Positions 1 to 12,515 of a stretch of 64,000 nucleotides of DNA are shown piece after piece. A program made the translations under genes and the position numbers. This stretch comes from Magnolia sinica (taxonomy: Eukaryota > Streptophyta > Magnoliopsida > Magnoliales > Magnoliaceae), in NCBI RefSeq assembly GCF_029962835.1, contig NC_080588.1, forward strand, positions 65,558,001 to 65,622,000, written 5' to 3'. Each line of letters starts with the position of its first letter. The stretch's first letter is position 1. The notes under the pieces were generated by a model. It was not told the origin of the DNA. It saw only the letters and a list, made by a program, of their open reading frames with translations, and made no database searches.

Positions 1-1794
1 TTTGAACCTAGTTAATTTTTTAAGACAATGGATTCTGGTGAGGTCGACATTATAAACGATTCTAATATTGGAATGTACAAACCATGGCAAGCCTTACAAA
101 CAAATCTATGGTTGGCATCCCATTGTCAATGGTCTCTATGGTGTGGCCCAAAAGTAATTTTGGCCATTAGCACCTAATGGATGGAGTGGATTGCATAACC
201 ACAACCTCATGGCCCCATGGAAGGTGCTTTACCAGCAGAGCTGTAGCCTATAAATGAGTTCATCTCATTTTTGAGATCATAGAGCTTTGCTAAGCCCATA
301 TGTCTTGTACAAATCAGCTAATGGACACACCATATGTACATCTCCTCAAAAATCAACTAAACAAATGTATGGTTATGAAAAAAATCTGTGGAAGTTTTTT
401 AAACTGGTCTACTTATTTCTAATATCATGCATGCCTATTGAGTGGACCACCTTTATCTTTCGGCAGTAGTATTTTCATGGTGAGGTCATATGATGGATGG
501 CTTGGATATTTCACTTGCCTGAGAGTGAGAGAGGGAGAGCATTATCATTTAGATAATTGAGTGCACCAGGTGTTATATAGCTCGAATAAGAAATTAAGCT
601 TCTCTACCAAAGAAGAAAAAGTAAAAGCAATTATCGTTTGTTGTAAAACTGCGTTGATGAAGAAAGAGACTTGATTTTTGGGTTTGTGTTATTTGGTACT
701 TTAGCTGTTGCTGTCTAAAAGAAGGGGAAAAAAAAAAATTGCTTTAGTTTAAAAAGAAAAAAGGAAAAAAGAAAAACCTAAAGGGAAGTGTCCTCTTGGA
801 TGCCCGATTAAATTGAATTGCAAACCATCTAATTAATTATGATCAAAATGGTTAAAGTGAGTGCGGCATAGTTTCAGTTAACAATAAAACTGAAACTCAT
901 ATGTTGGAATTCTGATATAATAGCCAAACATGCAGCCCGGTGTGAAAATGCCCACCCAACTCACACAGGCTATCACGCCAATCACCTCACACGAGGTACT
1001 TGAGTGTGCTCATGCAACCCACAGGTGACCTACTTTGATACAGTACAACTAATCACTTGGTCTAAAAGCTTGAATTGATTAAGTGTAATAAATTAATCTT
1101 TTTATTTTATAGCCTAAGCCACACATTTAATGGGTTAGGTTCTTAGTCGACCCCCCTTATGGACCCACATTACATGAGTTCCGCATCACGTGAGCCGCCA
1201 ACCACAAGTGTGCTCCGCATCCCACAGGCCACTCTGTGCGGGTATAATTATGGATCACGATCTAGACAACAAAAATCTACCCTTATTTGATTTTCTGACA
1301 ATTGGGGTGGTGGACATTTATTGGATGGTAGAACATGAAAATTATCCAATGGTTGTATTTCAACGGCCGAGTGTCTTAATCAGCTATTAGGTCTGATAAA
1401 CTAATTTGAGTTTTAGACTAATCAAAGGCCATGACCGCTCGACTAATCTAAGTTTCCAACTGTGATTTAGCAGCAGTGGTCCATTGTTTAGTTTGAATTC
1501 ATCCATGCCCAATATACAATATGTGAGTGCCTGCGTATCAAGCATCCACGGCAAGAGCACCAAATAATTCTACTAGACTTGTCTAGTCAACTCAAAATTT
1601 AGGAAGTTTCTTGGAAACTCATACCACTTTTTGAGTTTTATCATTATGGAGCAAGGGATGTGTGACACATATAGAGAAAGGAACGAACACACAGAGCGTG
1701 GAGAGAATTTGGAGAAGCATGGGTTAGGTGTGTGCTCCACGTAGAAAGAGAAGCTAAAGTAATCTTAATAGTGAGTATTTTCGTGATGGTATTT
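1..1794. other. Intergenic, no gene seen
   Basis: AT-rich with a poly(A) tract near 729. About 1215-1560 resembles the GCAGGCACTT MITE family (GGACATTTATTGGATGGTAG; GCCTGCGTATCAAGCATCCA). The remainder is unassigned; the short open frames lack codon or domain support. Confidence 0.5.
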
Positions 1795-2345
1795 TCATTG
1801 GTCTGAACCACATGATGGACTACAAACATCAAGGTGGGCCACACGTAATTGACAATCCATACCAAAGGTGGCTCCACATGATGGACGGCCCACATTGAAG
1901 GCAGAGCCTACATGATGGACAGTCCACATCAAAGGGGTGCTCCACATGATGGGTGGTGGACAATGAAGGTGAGCCCCACATAATGGCCTATTAACATCGA
2001 TGATCGGCCTCACATGACGGATGGCCCATATTATGGTGGGCCCCACATCATGGATGGTCCACATTAAAGGTTGGCCTTAATGATGAATGACCGACATCCA
2101 AGGCGGGCCTAGCATAAATATGGATCGTCCACATTAAAGATGGGCTCTGCATGATGGATGATCCACATCTAATGTTGGGCATGATGGATGGCTAACATCC
2201 AAGGTGGGCACCAAATGATGGATGGATAACCCACACTGAAGGTAGGATGGTCCACAATGAAGGTAGGCCCCACACAAAGAAAGGTTCACATTGAAGATAG
2301 GGACGAGGTGGCCCAACATAATGAATAGTCTACATCAAAGGTTGC
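1795..2345. repeat. Minisatellite array, ~35-bp unit, first array
   Basis: About 16 degenerate units of CACATGATGGATGGTCCACA followed by an ATnnAAGGTGGGCC box. Units are diverged and of uneven length. The reverse complement of the same unit forms the array at 53545-54415. The long open frames on the minus strand are by-products of the periodicity. Confidence 0.85.
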
Positions 2346-2786
2346 CTCGAGCATGACGGTCGATGGATATTAAAAGTGGACTTTTAGTTATGCCAAGTCG
2401 AATTTTGACTAAATCTTTTGCTAGATCGAGTAATTCTAGAGTTTTGATGAAATCTGGCTTAGTTGAATCAACTCGAGTGAGTCCAGTTCAGTTTATTTGA
2501 GTTTTTAAACCATGGTGGGGAGATGGCTCTACCACATTCTAGTTCATCCTCCACCTTATCATCTCACTCACCTCTCTCTTCATTCATTCCAGAGCTCATG
2601 GCAATCAAATTCCACATGTGGAGTTTGGATTTCTCACCCATGTCTAGGGCTGCAACTTGGGTTCAGGTCAACCTAAACCCGATTGACCCAATTCCGGTTC
2701 GGGTCAAGCACAGGTTGGAAAACGCCAACTTGATTTGAAATCAGGTTGGGTTTTACATTAAGAAAATTCAGATCGGATTAGGTCAA
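2346..2786. other. Intergenic, no gene seen
   Basis: Nothing recognisable apart from GGTTCGGGTCAAGCACAGG-type repeat termini near 2695. The 71-codon open frame at 2523 has no family resemblance. Confidence 0.4.
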
Positions 2787-4066
2787 GTACAAAATTCAAG
2801 ATGTTGGGCTTCCAATGTTGAAATTTGGGCTGGACCTCTCTATCCCATGTCTAACCTGCGGCACAAGATTACATTGAATCAAGTTGGTGAAATATGATTT
2901 AATCAAATTCCCATGGAAATGATTTTCATGTACATCCAAACACACCCCACAAGTATTTTAAAATGCAAAATTTTCTAGAGTCTAGCAACCAATCACCTGA
3001 AATGGTCAAAGGCTGTAAAATGAGAAGTTTCCTGCATTCGGTTTTCATTCAAGCAACTTTGGTCCTCAAGATCAGTGGTCAATACTGAAATCTGAATAGT
3101 TTCAATTGTCTGACCCATAGCTCTAAGGCTTTTACCAGGGGTTGTTAATAGGCTTGGGTTGCCCATGGACTTCTAGTCCTGGCCCACTTCAAATGGGCTT
3201 GGACTGGAAAATTGTAAGAGCCCTTCAGCCCAGCCCCACCAGACCCTTTTAAGAATTTCAAGGTCACTTTAATCACTTGTCATGCATGAAGGGAGCCCTT
3301 AATGAACAGCTAGATGTTGCACAGAAGTGGGCCGTGGGCCCATCTCGAGCTATGCATAATCATCACGGGTTGGGCTTTGGGCTATTTGTTTTGGTCTGTC
3401 AACGGCCCAAGCCCTCTGGGCTTGGCTGGAGCTCCGCCTAGTACTGATTGCAACATTAAGTTAGTCTGTATTTGACTAAACAAATTCAAAATTACAAAGT
3501 AGGGGTGCACACGGTTCGGTTCAGTTTGGTTCCAGGGTGAAATCGGAACCAAATCATTTCCAACGGTTTTAGGAAAACTAGAACCGGATTCGGACTGTTT
3601 GTACACTAGAATGGAATTGGAACCGGACCGTAAAAAACCAGTTCGATTCCGGTTCAGTTCTATGGTTCTGGGCTTTTTATAATCCAACCCAATTGCATAG
3701 TTTGTTTTTATAATCAAGCCCAATTGCATTATTTTATTTTATTTTATTTTTTTATAATCAAACCCAAGCTCCTCTATTGAAAATTTTCACGTGGAGAAAA
3801 TTTGTCATGGTTTATTTTTATGACCCTTTCGTGTTTCCTAAAATGATTTCACTGTCAACATTTATTCGTGTTGTGATCCATTTGATGAATGGTCTAGTTT
3901 TTAATATTTTTAAAAAATAAATTTTAAATATTTATTGACCAAAGGGTCTAGTTCTAGGTTCGATTCTACAGTCCGGTTCACAGTCTGGTTCAAATCTACG
4001 TATCACGAAGAACATTTAGGGCTAGCTCGGAATGGATGGAAATGATTGGATTAGTTAGGTGTTTAA
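2787..4066. repeat. Duplicated block A, copy 1
   Basis: About 1.28 kb repeated at 4855-6141 at high identity by eye. It contains a GGGGTGCACACGGTTCGGTT stretch typical of the termini of plant hAT-like repeats and several GGTTC/GAACC boxes. No gene; the open frames inside are not conserved as protein. Confidence 0.9.
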
Positions 4067-4854
4067 CCTTTTAGTCTTAATGAAAGATAATTGAATTCGA
4101 AATCCACTACTTGTGGGCCCATGTAGATGTATGTGTTATATCCACACCATCTATCCACATGTCCTTTACATGCGACGCTTGAATTGCATATGAATATAGG
4201 CAACCAGCATCAAATGTGAGTTCTGATTTGTTGATTACAAATTAAGCGTCTACCAAATGCTAGTTTTACATTAAATAATATTATTTTCAAAAGAAAGAAT
4301 TCAATCCAAAACATGAGATTGGATGGCCAAAATACTAAAGTATTTTTGTGACGATAATTCCATCTAATGAAATTCAATACCCCCAATCCCTTATTCCAAA
4401 CATGCATGTCTTCATAAACTTGAATTATCTCTAAGAAGTACCGGTGCTCCAACATTAATATGCATGGAAAGAATTTCTTGCCATGGTTCTAAATTACATT
4501 CGGAACTGAGTCAACTCGGTCAAATCAGAGTTACTGTGTATTTAATAACAGAAGATTAAGAGCAATGATCCGATGGACTACTCAAAGAACAATCTATGAA
4601 AGCAGACACGTCAAGACAGGCTGTCCACATGATGTCCACCCTTGATTTTAGTGCCAGTGTAGGTTAAGAGCGTGATCCACAGGGAGACGATTATCTATCA
4701 CCTGAGTAACAGCTTAGTGGGTGTTAACCTTAACGTGTGGAGCCCACCTGCATAAATGTTTTGTATATCCATGCCGTTCATCCGTTTTATCAACTGATTT
4801 TATAAAGTGATTCCAAAACTTAAGAAGATTCAAATGTCAGGTGGACCTAGAGGT
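4067..4854. other. Spacer between blocks A and A'
   Basis: No gene. 4730-4854 resembles half of a foldback MITE (GTGGAGCCCACCTGCATAAA). The rest is unassigned AT-rich sequence. Confidence 0.5.
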
Positions 4855-6141
4855 GTACAAAATTAAAGATGTTAGGCTTCCCATGTTGAAATTTGGGTTG
4901 GACCTCTCTATCCCATGCCTGACCTGCGGCACAAGATTACATTGAATCAAGTTGGTGAAATGTGATTTAATCAAATTCCCATAGAAATGATTTTCATGTA
5001 CATCCAAACACACCCCACAAGTATTTTAAAATGCAAAATTTTCTAGAGTCTAGCAACCAATCACCTGAAATGGTCAAAGGTTGTAAAATGAGAAGTTTCC
5101 TGCATTCGGTTTTCATTCAAGTAACTTTGGTCCTCATGATCAGTGGTCCTCATGATCAGTGGTCAATATTGAAATCTGAGTAGTTTCAATTGTCTGACCG
5201 ATAGCTCCAAGGCTTTGACCAGGGCCGTTAATGGGCTTGGGTTGCCCATGGACTTCTAGTCCTGGCCCACTTCAAATGGGCTTGGAGTGGAATATTGTAA
5301 GAGCCCTTCAGCCCAGCCCCACCTGACCCTTTTAAGAATTTCAAGGCCACTTTAGTCACTTGTCATGCATGAAGGGAGCCCTTAATGAACAGCTAGATGT
5401 TGCACAGAAGTGGGCCGTGGGCCCGGCTCGAGCTATGCATAATCATCACGGGTTGGGCTTTGGGCTGTTTGTTTTGGTCTGTCAACGGTCCAAGCCGTCT
5501 GGGCTTGGCTGGAGCTCTGCCTAGTACTGATTGCAACATTAGGTTAGTCTGTATTTGACTTAACAAATGCAAGATTACAAAGTAGGGGTGCACACGGTTC
5601 GGTTTGGTTCCGGGGTGAAATCGGAACCAAATCATTCCCAACGGTTTCAGGAAAAGTAGAACCGGATTCGGACTGTTTGTACACTAGAACGGAATTGGAC
5701 CCGGACCGTAAAAAACCGGTTCGATTCCGGTTCAGTTCTACAGTTTTGGGCTTTTTATAATCCATCCCAATTGCATAGTTTGTTTTTATAATCAAGCCCA
5801 ATTGCATTATTTTATTTTATTTTATTTTTTTATAATCAAACCCAAGCTCCTCTACTGAAAATTTTCACGTAGAGAAATTTGTCATGGTTTGTGTTTATGA
5901 CCCCTTCGTGTTCCTAAAATGATTTTACTGCCAACGTTTATTCGAGTTGTGATCCATTTGATGAATGGTCTAGTTTTTAATATTTTTAAAAAATAAAATT
6001 TAAATATTTATTGACCAAAGGGTCTAGTTCTAGGTTCGATTCTAAAGTCCGGTTCACAGTCTGGTTCAGTTCTACATATCATGAAGAACATTTAGGGCTA
6101 GTTCGGAATGGATGGAAATGATTAATTAGTTAGGTATTTAA
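4855..6141. repeat. Duplicated block A, copy 2 (A')
   Basis: Same order and orientation as 2787-4066. It differs by scattered substitutions, small indels and a local 16-bp duplication (CCTCATGATCAGTGGT near 5135-5165). It directly abuts block B. Confidence 0.9.
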
Positions 6142-7490
6142 TATTTATAGAGGACTTGTGCGGTTCCGAAACTATCGTGTCATAATGAGAAATGCTAAAG
6201 AGCCGCTATTTGGGTAGGAAACTTCTCCCATAAGTGTCGTTGAGCCCACCTCAGCCGGTGTGATCTTTCGCCGAGAATATGTAAGTCCCTCTTTTTCCGA
6301 ATTTGTGGTGTGATTCCCTCTGGGTTTCTTGTGCCGTCTTGGCAGTGACCAGTTGGGTCAGCTCGAAAGGTGGGGAGAGCCTGGATCTTGAGTTCCTTGC
6401 CTCTTTTGCTTGTGTAACAGACATTCTTGGTGAGACGAAACTTTTCTCGCTGATTTCTGTCGTCAGACAACTCAACTTGGGCTCATTCCTCCATCAAAAA
6501 AGTTTCTCATTCTATGTACATACCATGTGATCTGAAAAACTAGGCTAGGAACCCCATCCTAACCTCAAATACCTCGGTTTGGATTCTCTAGTAGTTAGTA
6601 GATCGCTCTTCATACGTGCGAAAATAGTTCAATTTTCCCAGTAGCATTGGCCATATACTCCACGACGAATTGAATTTAATTACGATTGATTGGAAAAAAA
6701 AAAAAAAAAACAAACAAAAAAGGCTCCGTGGGACCCACCGTGACATGCTTGTGAAATCCACTCCGTCCGTCCATTTGTGCCAGATGATAATAGGATCTCA
6801 TTTTAAAAATCAAGGCCATCCATGATGTTATATGCCATCGAACCTATTTACGCAGGTGGGTCCCACCAGATCCAAAACTTCTCAGGCCCAAGGCTTCAAT
6901 GGTAGGCTTCTCCATCCCAATTTTTTCTTGTGGTGTGGCCCACATGAGACTTTGTTCACCCTAAATTTAGGGCTCGTATCTTATCATGAGCTGTTGCAAA
7001 TGATGGACGGAGTGGATGTCACTTACATCCCGGTGGGCCCTACAGACTTTTTGTTGCACGGGTTCTGGAACACTACTGTTGTACGATATTCGGGTCCCAT
7101 GCAACACTGTAACGCATTACTGTTTGGACGAAGTCAGAATCAAAATTCGCAATCATTCCTCTCGTAAAAGTGGAAGTAACCAAATTGCAATTTTCATTCT
7201 CAGCCCGGTTCATCTACTACTGTAGAATAGCTTAAACTACGATGTTGTATGTGGGGCCCACCATGATGTATGAATTCACATCCACTCCGTCCATAAGGTG
7301 TGAACCTTCAATTTCGTCCTGTGTTGGAAATTTCAGTCTGATCCAAAACATAGATGGGTCACACTGCAGTGAAAATTTGAGACGGGATGCCTACCATTAA
7401 AACATCCAGATGGTATGTGGGTCCTATTTGATTTTTATATACCATCCAATCCATTCATAAGACTCTCCATACTATAATGAATGGACACGT
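6141..7490. repeat. Duplicated block B, copy 1
   Basis: About 1.35 kb repeated at 8513-9900, from ATATTTATAGAG to AATGAATGGACACG. From about 6720 onward the copies look nearly identical. It contains a foldback MITE (about 6722-7050) with GGGACCCACCGTGACATG and its inverse. The same open frame occurs in both copies only because the DNA is duplicated. Confidence 0.9.
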
Positions 7491-8512
7491 TTTCTTGATT
7501 TTTATATTACTTAGAAGGTATTTGATAAAATACTTGTAAAACCATTGCCACTGTCTTAAATACAGTTAGATTTTGAAGGTGAAGTCCAGGTAAGTGTGAA
7601 AATGCTGCACATGCACATGAACTCAGCTCAATCTTGGCTTGAACTCGGCTCGAACTGGCCCGAGCTACTGACCAAACTGAGTCGAGCTGAGGCCAGCTCA
7701 ACTCAGTTCGACTCGATGTACACACCTAGGTGGACCACACCATTGGAAACCGTGGTGAATAACCAATTAAAGGTTTTTGTGGGATACGAAAGTTTTTTAT
7801 CAGGCTGATTTTTATATTTCCCTTCATTCAGGTCTTTTTGACCTTATCAATGGGTTGGATGGAAGAAAAAATAACGGAGGGCATTAATGTAGCCATAGGA
7901 AAAACGGATGTACGGAGTGGATATACAACAAATCAACAAGGTGGCCCCATGGTAAGGATAACACCGAATCCGCTCCCCACATGATCAAACTACTTTCTAT
8001 ATTTACACGTGTTGCACACACATCTATATGATACACATCTGAGGTGAATGATGACGTCATATCTGGCCCTACTTGACTTCTGGGGTAATGCATGTTATGA
8101 TCTGGTCCACGTGCTAAACGGCTTGGATCTTACACAAACTTTCTACAGTTGGCACCAATTGCTACCAAAAGAAACAAGTCATGTGACTAGTCTACTATAT
8201 GGGTGCGTTTGGATGTTCAATCAGAATGAATTGCAATTTCAATTCAACAAAGAGTTATTCACCATATTGCAATTGGGTGTTTGGCTGTCATTATGAATTT
8301 AAATTTCACCGTTGTTACAAGATTTTGAGTCAATAGATGTAGTTGATCGTGAATATATATTCACAGATGGACCTACAAAGACTAGGGAGATGTGGACAAC
8401 AAGGGTACCAGTGATTGGCTATGGTCCTTCCGGTGCTTAAATTAAGTTGATAAACTTGGATCAAGGACTACATGGTAAGTTTGGAGCTTACCTTTTCTTG
8501 TTTGGCATAGTT
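7491..8512. other. Spacer between blocks B and B'
   Basis: No gene. 7600-7728 looks like one end of a hAT-type element of the 30278 family (GAGCTnGGC boxes, ending GTACACACCTA). 7730-7960 is half of a GGGCCCACC-family MITE. The rest shows nothing recognisable. Confidence 0.45.
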
Positions 8513-9900
8513 ATATTTATAGAGAACTTGTGCTGTTCTGAAACTCTCGTGTCATAATGAGAAATGCTAAAAAGAGTCGCTATTTGGGTAGGAAACTTCT
8601 GCTATTTAGATAGGAAACTTCTCCAATTTGTATAATTGAGTTTACCTCAGCCAGCGTGATCTTTGGCCGAGACTATATCAGACCCTCTTTTTCTGAATTT
8701 GGGGTGCGATTACCTCTGGGTTTCTTGTGCCGTCTTGGCAGTGACCAGTTGGGTCAGCTCGAAAGGTGGGGAGAGCCTGGATCTCGAGTTCCTTACCTTA
8801 GGGGTCCTTTGCCTGTGTAATAGGCATTCTTGGTGAGACGAAACTTTTTTAGCTGATTTCTGTCGTCAGACAACTTAACTTGGGGGCTCATTCCTCCATC
8901 AAAAAAGTTTCTCATTCTATCTACAAACCATGTGCTCTGAAACAATTAGGCTCGGAAACCCATCCTAACCCTCAAATACCTTGGTTTGGATTCTCTCCTT
9001 AGTTAGTAGTTCATTCTTCCTATATGTGAGAAAATAGTTCAATTTTTCCAATAGCATTGGCCATATACTCGACGACGAATTGAATTTAATTATGATTGAA
9101 AAAAAAAAAAAAAAAGCAAAAAACAAAAAAAGCTCTGTGGGACCCACCGTGACATGCTTGTGAAATCCACTCCGTCCGTCCATTTGCGCCAGATGATAAT
9201 AGGATCTCATTTTAAAAATCAAGGCCATCCATGATGTTATATGCCATCGAACCTATTCACGCAAGGTGGGTCCTACCAGATCCAAAACTTCTCAGGCCCA
9301 AGGCTTCAATGGTAGGCTTCTCCATCCCACTTTTTTCTTGTGGTGTGGCCCACATGAGATTTTGTTCACCCTAAATTTAGGGCTCGTATCTTATCATGAG
9401 CTGTCGCAAATGATGGACGGAGTGGATGTCACTTACATCCCGGTGGGCCCTACAGACTTTTTGTTGCACGGGTTCTGGAACACTACTGTTGTACGATACT
9501 CGGGTCCCATGCAACACTGTAACGCATTACTGTTTGGACGAAGTCAGAATCAAAATTCGCAATCATTCCTCTCGTAAAAGTGGAAGTAACCAAATTGCAA
9601 TTTTCATTCTCAGCCCGGTTCATCTACTACTGTAGAATAGCTTAAACTACAATGTTGTATGTGGGGCCCACCATGATGTAGGAATTCACATCCACTCCGT
9701 CCATAAGGTGTGAACCTTCAATTTCGTCCTGTGTTGGAAATTTCAGTCTGATCCAAAGCATAGGTGGGTCACACTGCAGTGAACAATTGGGATGGGATGC
9801 CTACCATTAAAACATCCAGATGGTATGTGGGTCCTATTTGATTTTTATATACCATCCAATCCATTCATAAGACTCTCCATACTATAATGAATGGACACGT
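8513..9900. repeat. Duplicated block B, copy 2 (B')
   Basis: Counterpart of 6141-7490, with an extra ~35 bp near 8605-8640 (a repeated TAGGAAACTTCT). Downstream flanks differ completely, which marks the duplication boundary at 9900. Confidence 0.9.
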
Positions 9901-10683
9901 CAAATATCAAAACATTCTGAGTCTCATGCAGGCCACACCACACGATTTTATATGTTTTAGGCATGATTTTACATGGTGTGGCCCACCTGGATCATGATCG
10001 GCCTGATTGTCGAAATATAAGAAGAATATGAGAGGAATCACATGATGGACGGATTTGATGTCATGTACATATCATAGCGAACTTTGTAGAACATTTTACG
10101 ATTCAATCCACTTGTGCATCCAAACGCAGCCCAATTAGTTTCAAGACATTTTGGTCTCATTTATCTCAACATTCACCACTCATAGCTGTGTACTACTATA
10201 GACTGCAGCTGTTTGCTTCATATCAGCATTCTTCATAATACAACATCCAAAAAGGTCCCATGAAATCCACCTGATCGACCGTTGTTGAGCAATTGAACGG
10301 CTAGGATTACTTTGGCGATGAATGTGATGATGGTCCTTGAAAAATCTCGGTCAGATTTGATTTGTTTTGTAGCCATTGAAAAGTTGATGTCGTTGACGTG
10401 TATCTTGTACTAATAGGCCAAGATCCTGCGGCTGTGATTGGTTGTCCAGGTCTGGTGGGCCCTATGTCTGCCATTAAGCCCATTTCAAGGACAAAAGGTG
10501 ACATTTGATTCTTAGATGTGAAGTCCACGTACATGCAACGCCTGTTCACCAAACAATAATGGCTTTGATTTTGGTTGAATATTCGAATACATAGGCTTTT
10601 ATTTTTGGGCCATTCATCAAGTGGGGCCCATCACCCTGTACATTGATTGTGGTTCGTTGGACAGTTACTTTTTCTTTTTTTTT
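9901..10683. other. Intergenic, no gene seen
   Basis: Scattered GTGGGGCCCA boxes from old MITEs; no complete element or exon is visible. Confidence 0.45.
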
Positions 10684-12515
10684 TTCATATATGGATAGCC
10701 CACCTGACTAGTTGTTTGGGACTGGTTTTTGGGGCCCACCTAATGAATGGCTAGGATTTCACATCATGGATCTCTTATTCTCACGTCCCCAGGTCATGTT
10801 TAGGACTTTTTGGGACATGACCCAATTGCAAATGAGTAAATGTCTCAAAAATAAGATGTGTTTTTATTAAATTTTTAAAATGGATGGCCCACCTGACTAG
10901 TTGGGTGGGATTGGTTTTTGCAGCCCACGTAATGAATGGTCAGGATTTCCCACGGTTGTAAAAGGGAAAAAAAATTTGGTGGGCCATGTTCTTATCATTT
11001 TATTGGATTCATGGGTTGTCCCTGATGGCAAATGAGTAAATTTCTTAAAAGTAAGATGTCTTTTTTATTATTATTAAATTTCATGGGTAGTGGTTTTTGG
11101 GCCCACCTAATGAATGGCCAAGATTTCACACGGTCATAAAAGAGAAAAATAAAAATGGTAGGCCCATGTTCTTATCATTTTATTGGATTCATGGGTCTCT
11201 TATTCTCATGACCCTAAGTCATTTTTTGAACTTTTTGGGACGTGACCCAATTGCAAATGAGTAAATATCTTTAAAATAAGATGCTTTTTTATTAAAATTT
11301 TAAAATGGATAGCTCACCTGACTAGTTGGGTGGGATTAGTTTTTGGGGCCCACATCATGAATGGCCGGGATTTCACACAATCATAAAAGGGAAAATTTTA
11401 AATGGTGGGCCTATGTTCTTATCATTTTATTGGATTCATGGGCTTCTTATTCTCATATCCCTATGTTAGTTTTTGGACTTTTTGGGGCAACCCAATTGCA
11501 AATGAGTAAATTTCTTAAAAATAAGATTTTTTTTATTAAATTTCTAAAATGGATAGCCCTAGTTGGGTGGGATTGGTTTTCAGGGCCCATGAAATGAAAA
11601 GCCAGAATTTCACATGGTTATAAAAGGAAAAAAAAAATGATGGGCCCATGTTCTTATCATTTTATTGGATTCATAGGTCTCTTATTCTCATGTCCCTGAG
11701 TCATTTTCTGGACTTGTTAGATATAACCTAATTGCAAATGAGTAAATTTCTTTAAATAAGATGTTTTTTTTATTAAAATTTTAAAACGGATAGCCCACTG
11801 AACTAGTTGGGTGGGATTGGTTTTATGTGCCCACCTAATGAATGGCCCTGATTTCAAATATCATAAAGGGAAAAAAATAAAAATAGTGGGCCATGTTCTT
11901 ATCATTTTATTTGATCCATGGGTCTCTTATTCTCATGTCCCCAAGTCATTTTTGAACTTCTTGGTTACCTGATGGTAAATGAGTAAATTTCTTGAAAATA
12001 AGATGCTTTTTTATTAAATTTCTAAAATGGGTAGCCCACTTGACTAGTTGGCTGAGAGTGGTTTTTGGGGCCCACCTAATGAATGGCCAGGATTTCACAC
12101 GGTCATAAAAGGGAAATTTTTAAAATAATGGGCCATGTTCTTATCATGTTATTGGATCCATGAATATCTTATTCTCCTGTCCTTAAGTCATTTTATGGGC
12201 TTTTTTGAGACATGACCCAATTACAAATGAGTAAATTTCTTAAAAATAAGATACTTTTTTATTAAATTTCTAAATTGGATAGCCCACCGGACTAGTTGGG
12301 TGGGATTAGTTTTTGATGCCCACCTAATGAATGGCCTGGATTTCATGCGGTGATAAAAGGTAAAAATAAAAATGGTGGGCCGTCTTATCATTTTATTGGA
12401 TTCGTGGGTCTCTCATTGTCATGTCCCCCTGAGTCATTTTCTAAACTTTTTGGGAGATGACCCAGTGGCAAATGAGTAAATTTCTTTAAAATAAAATGTT
12501 TTCTAATTAAATTTC
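10684..12515. repeat. Tandem array of a ~240-bp repeat, about 8 units
   Basis: Unit boundaries marked by ATGGATAGCCCACCTGACTAG recur near 10690, 10881, 11304, 11550, 11787, 12028 and 12273, with a truncated unit near 11085. Spacings in the regular part are 246, 237, 241 and 245 bp. Each unit also holds GGCCCACCTAATGAATGGCC, TCATAAAAGGGAAAA, TTCTTATCATTTTATTGGAT and CAAATGAGTAAATTTCTT. Units are diverged, so the array is old or not being homogenised. Confidence 0.92.

Noticed and set aside
6832-7167. Open frame (111 codons) conserved in a second copy at 9266-9577
   Set aside because: Conservation comes from the B/B' DNA duplication; the frame crosses MITE inverted repeats and resembles no protein family.
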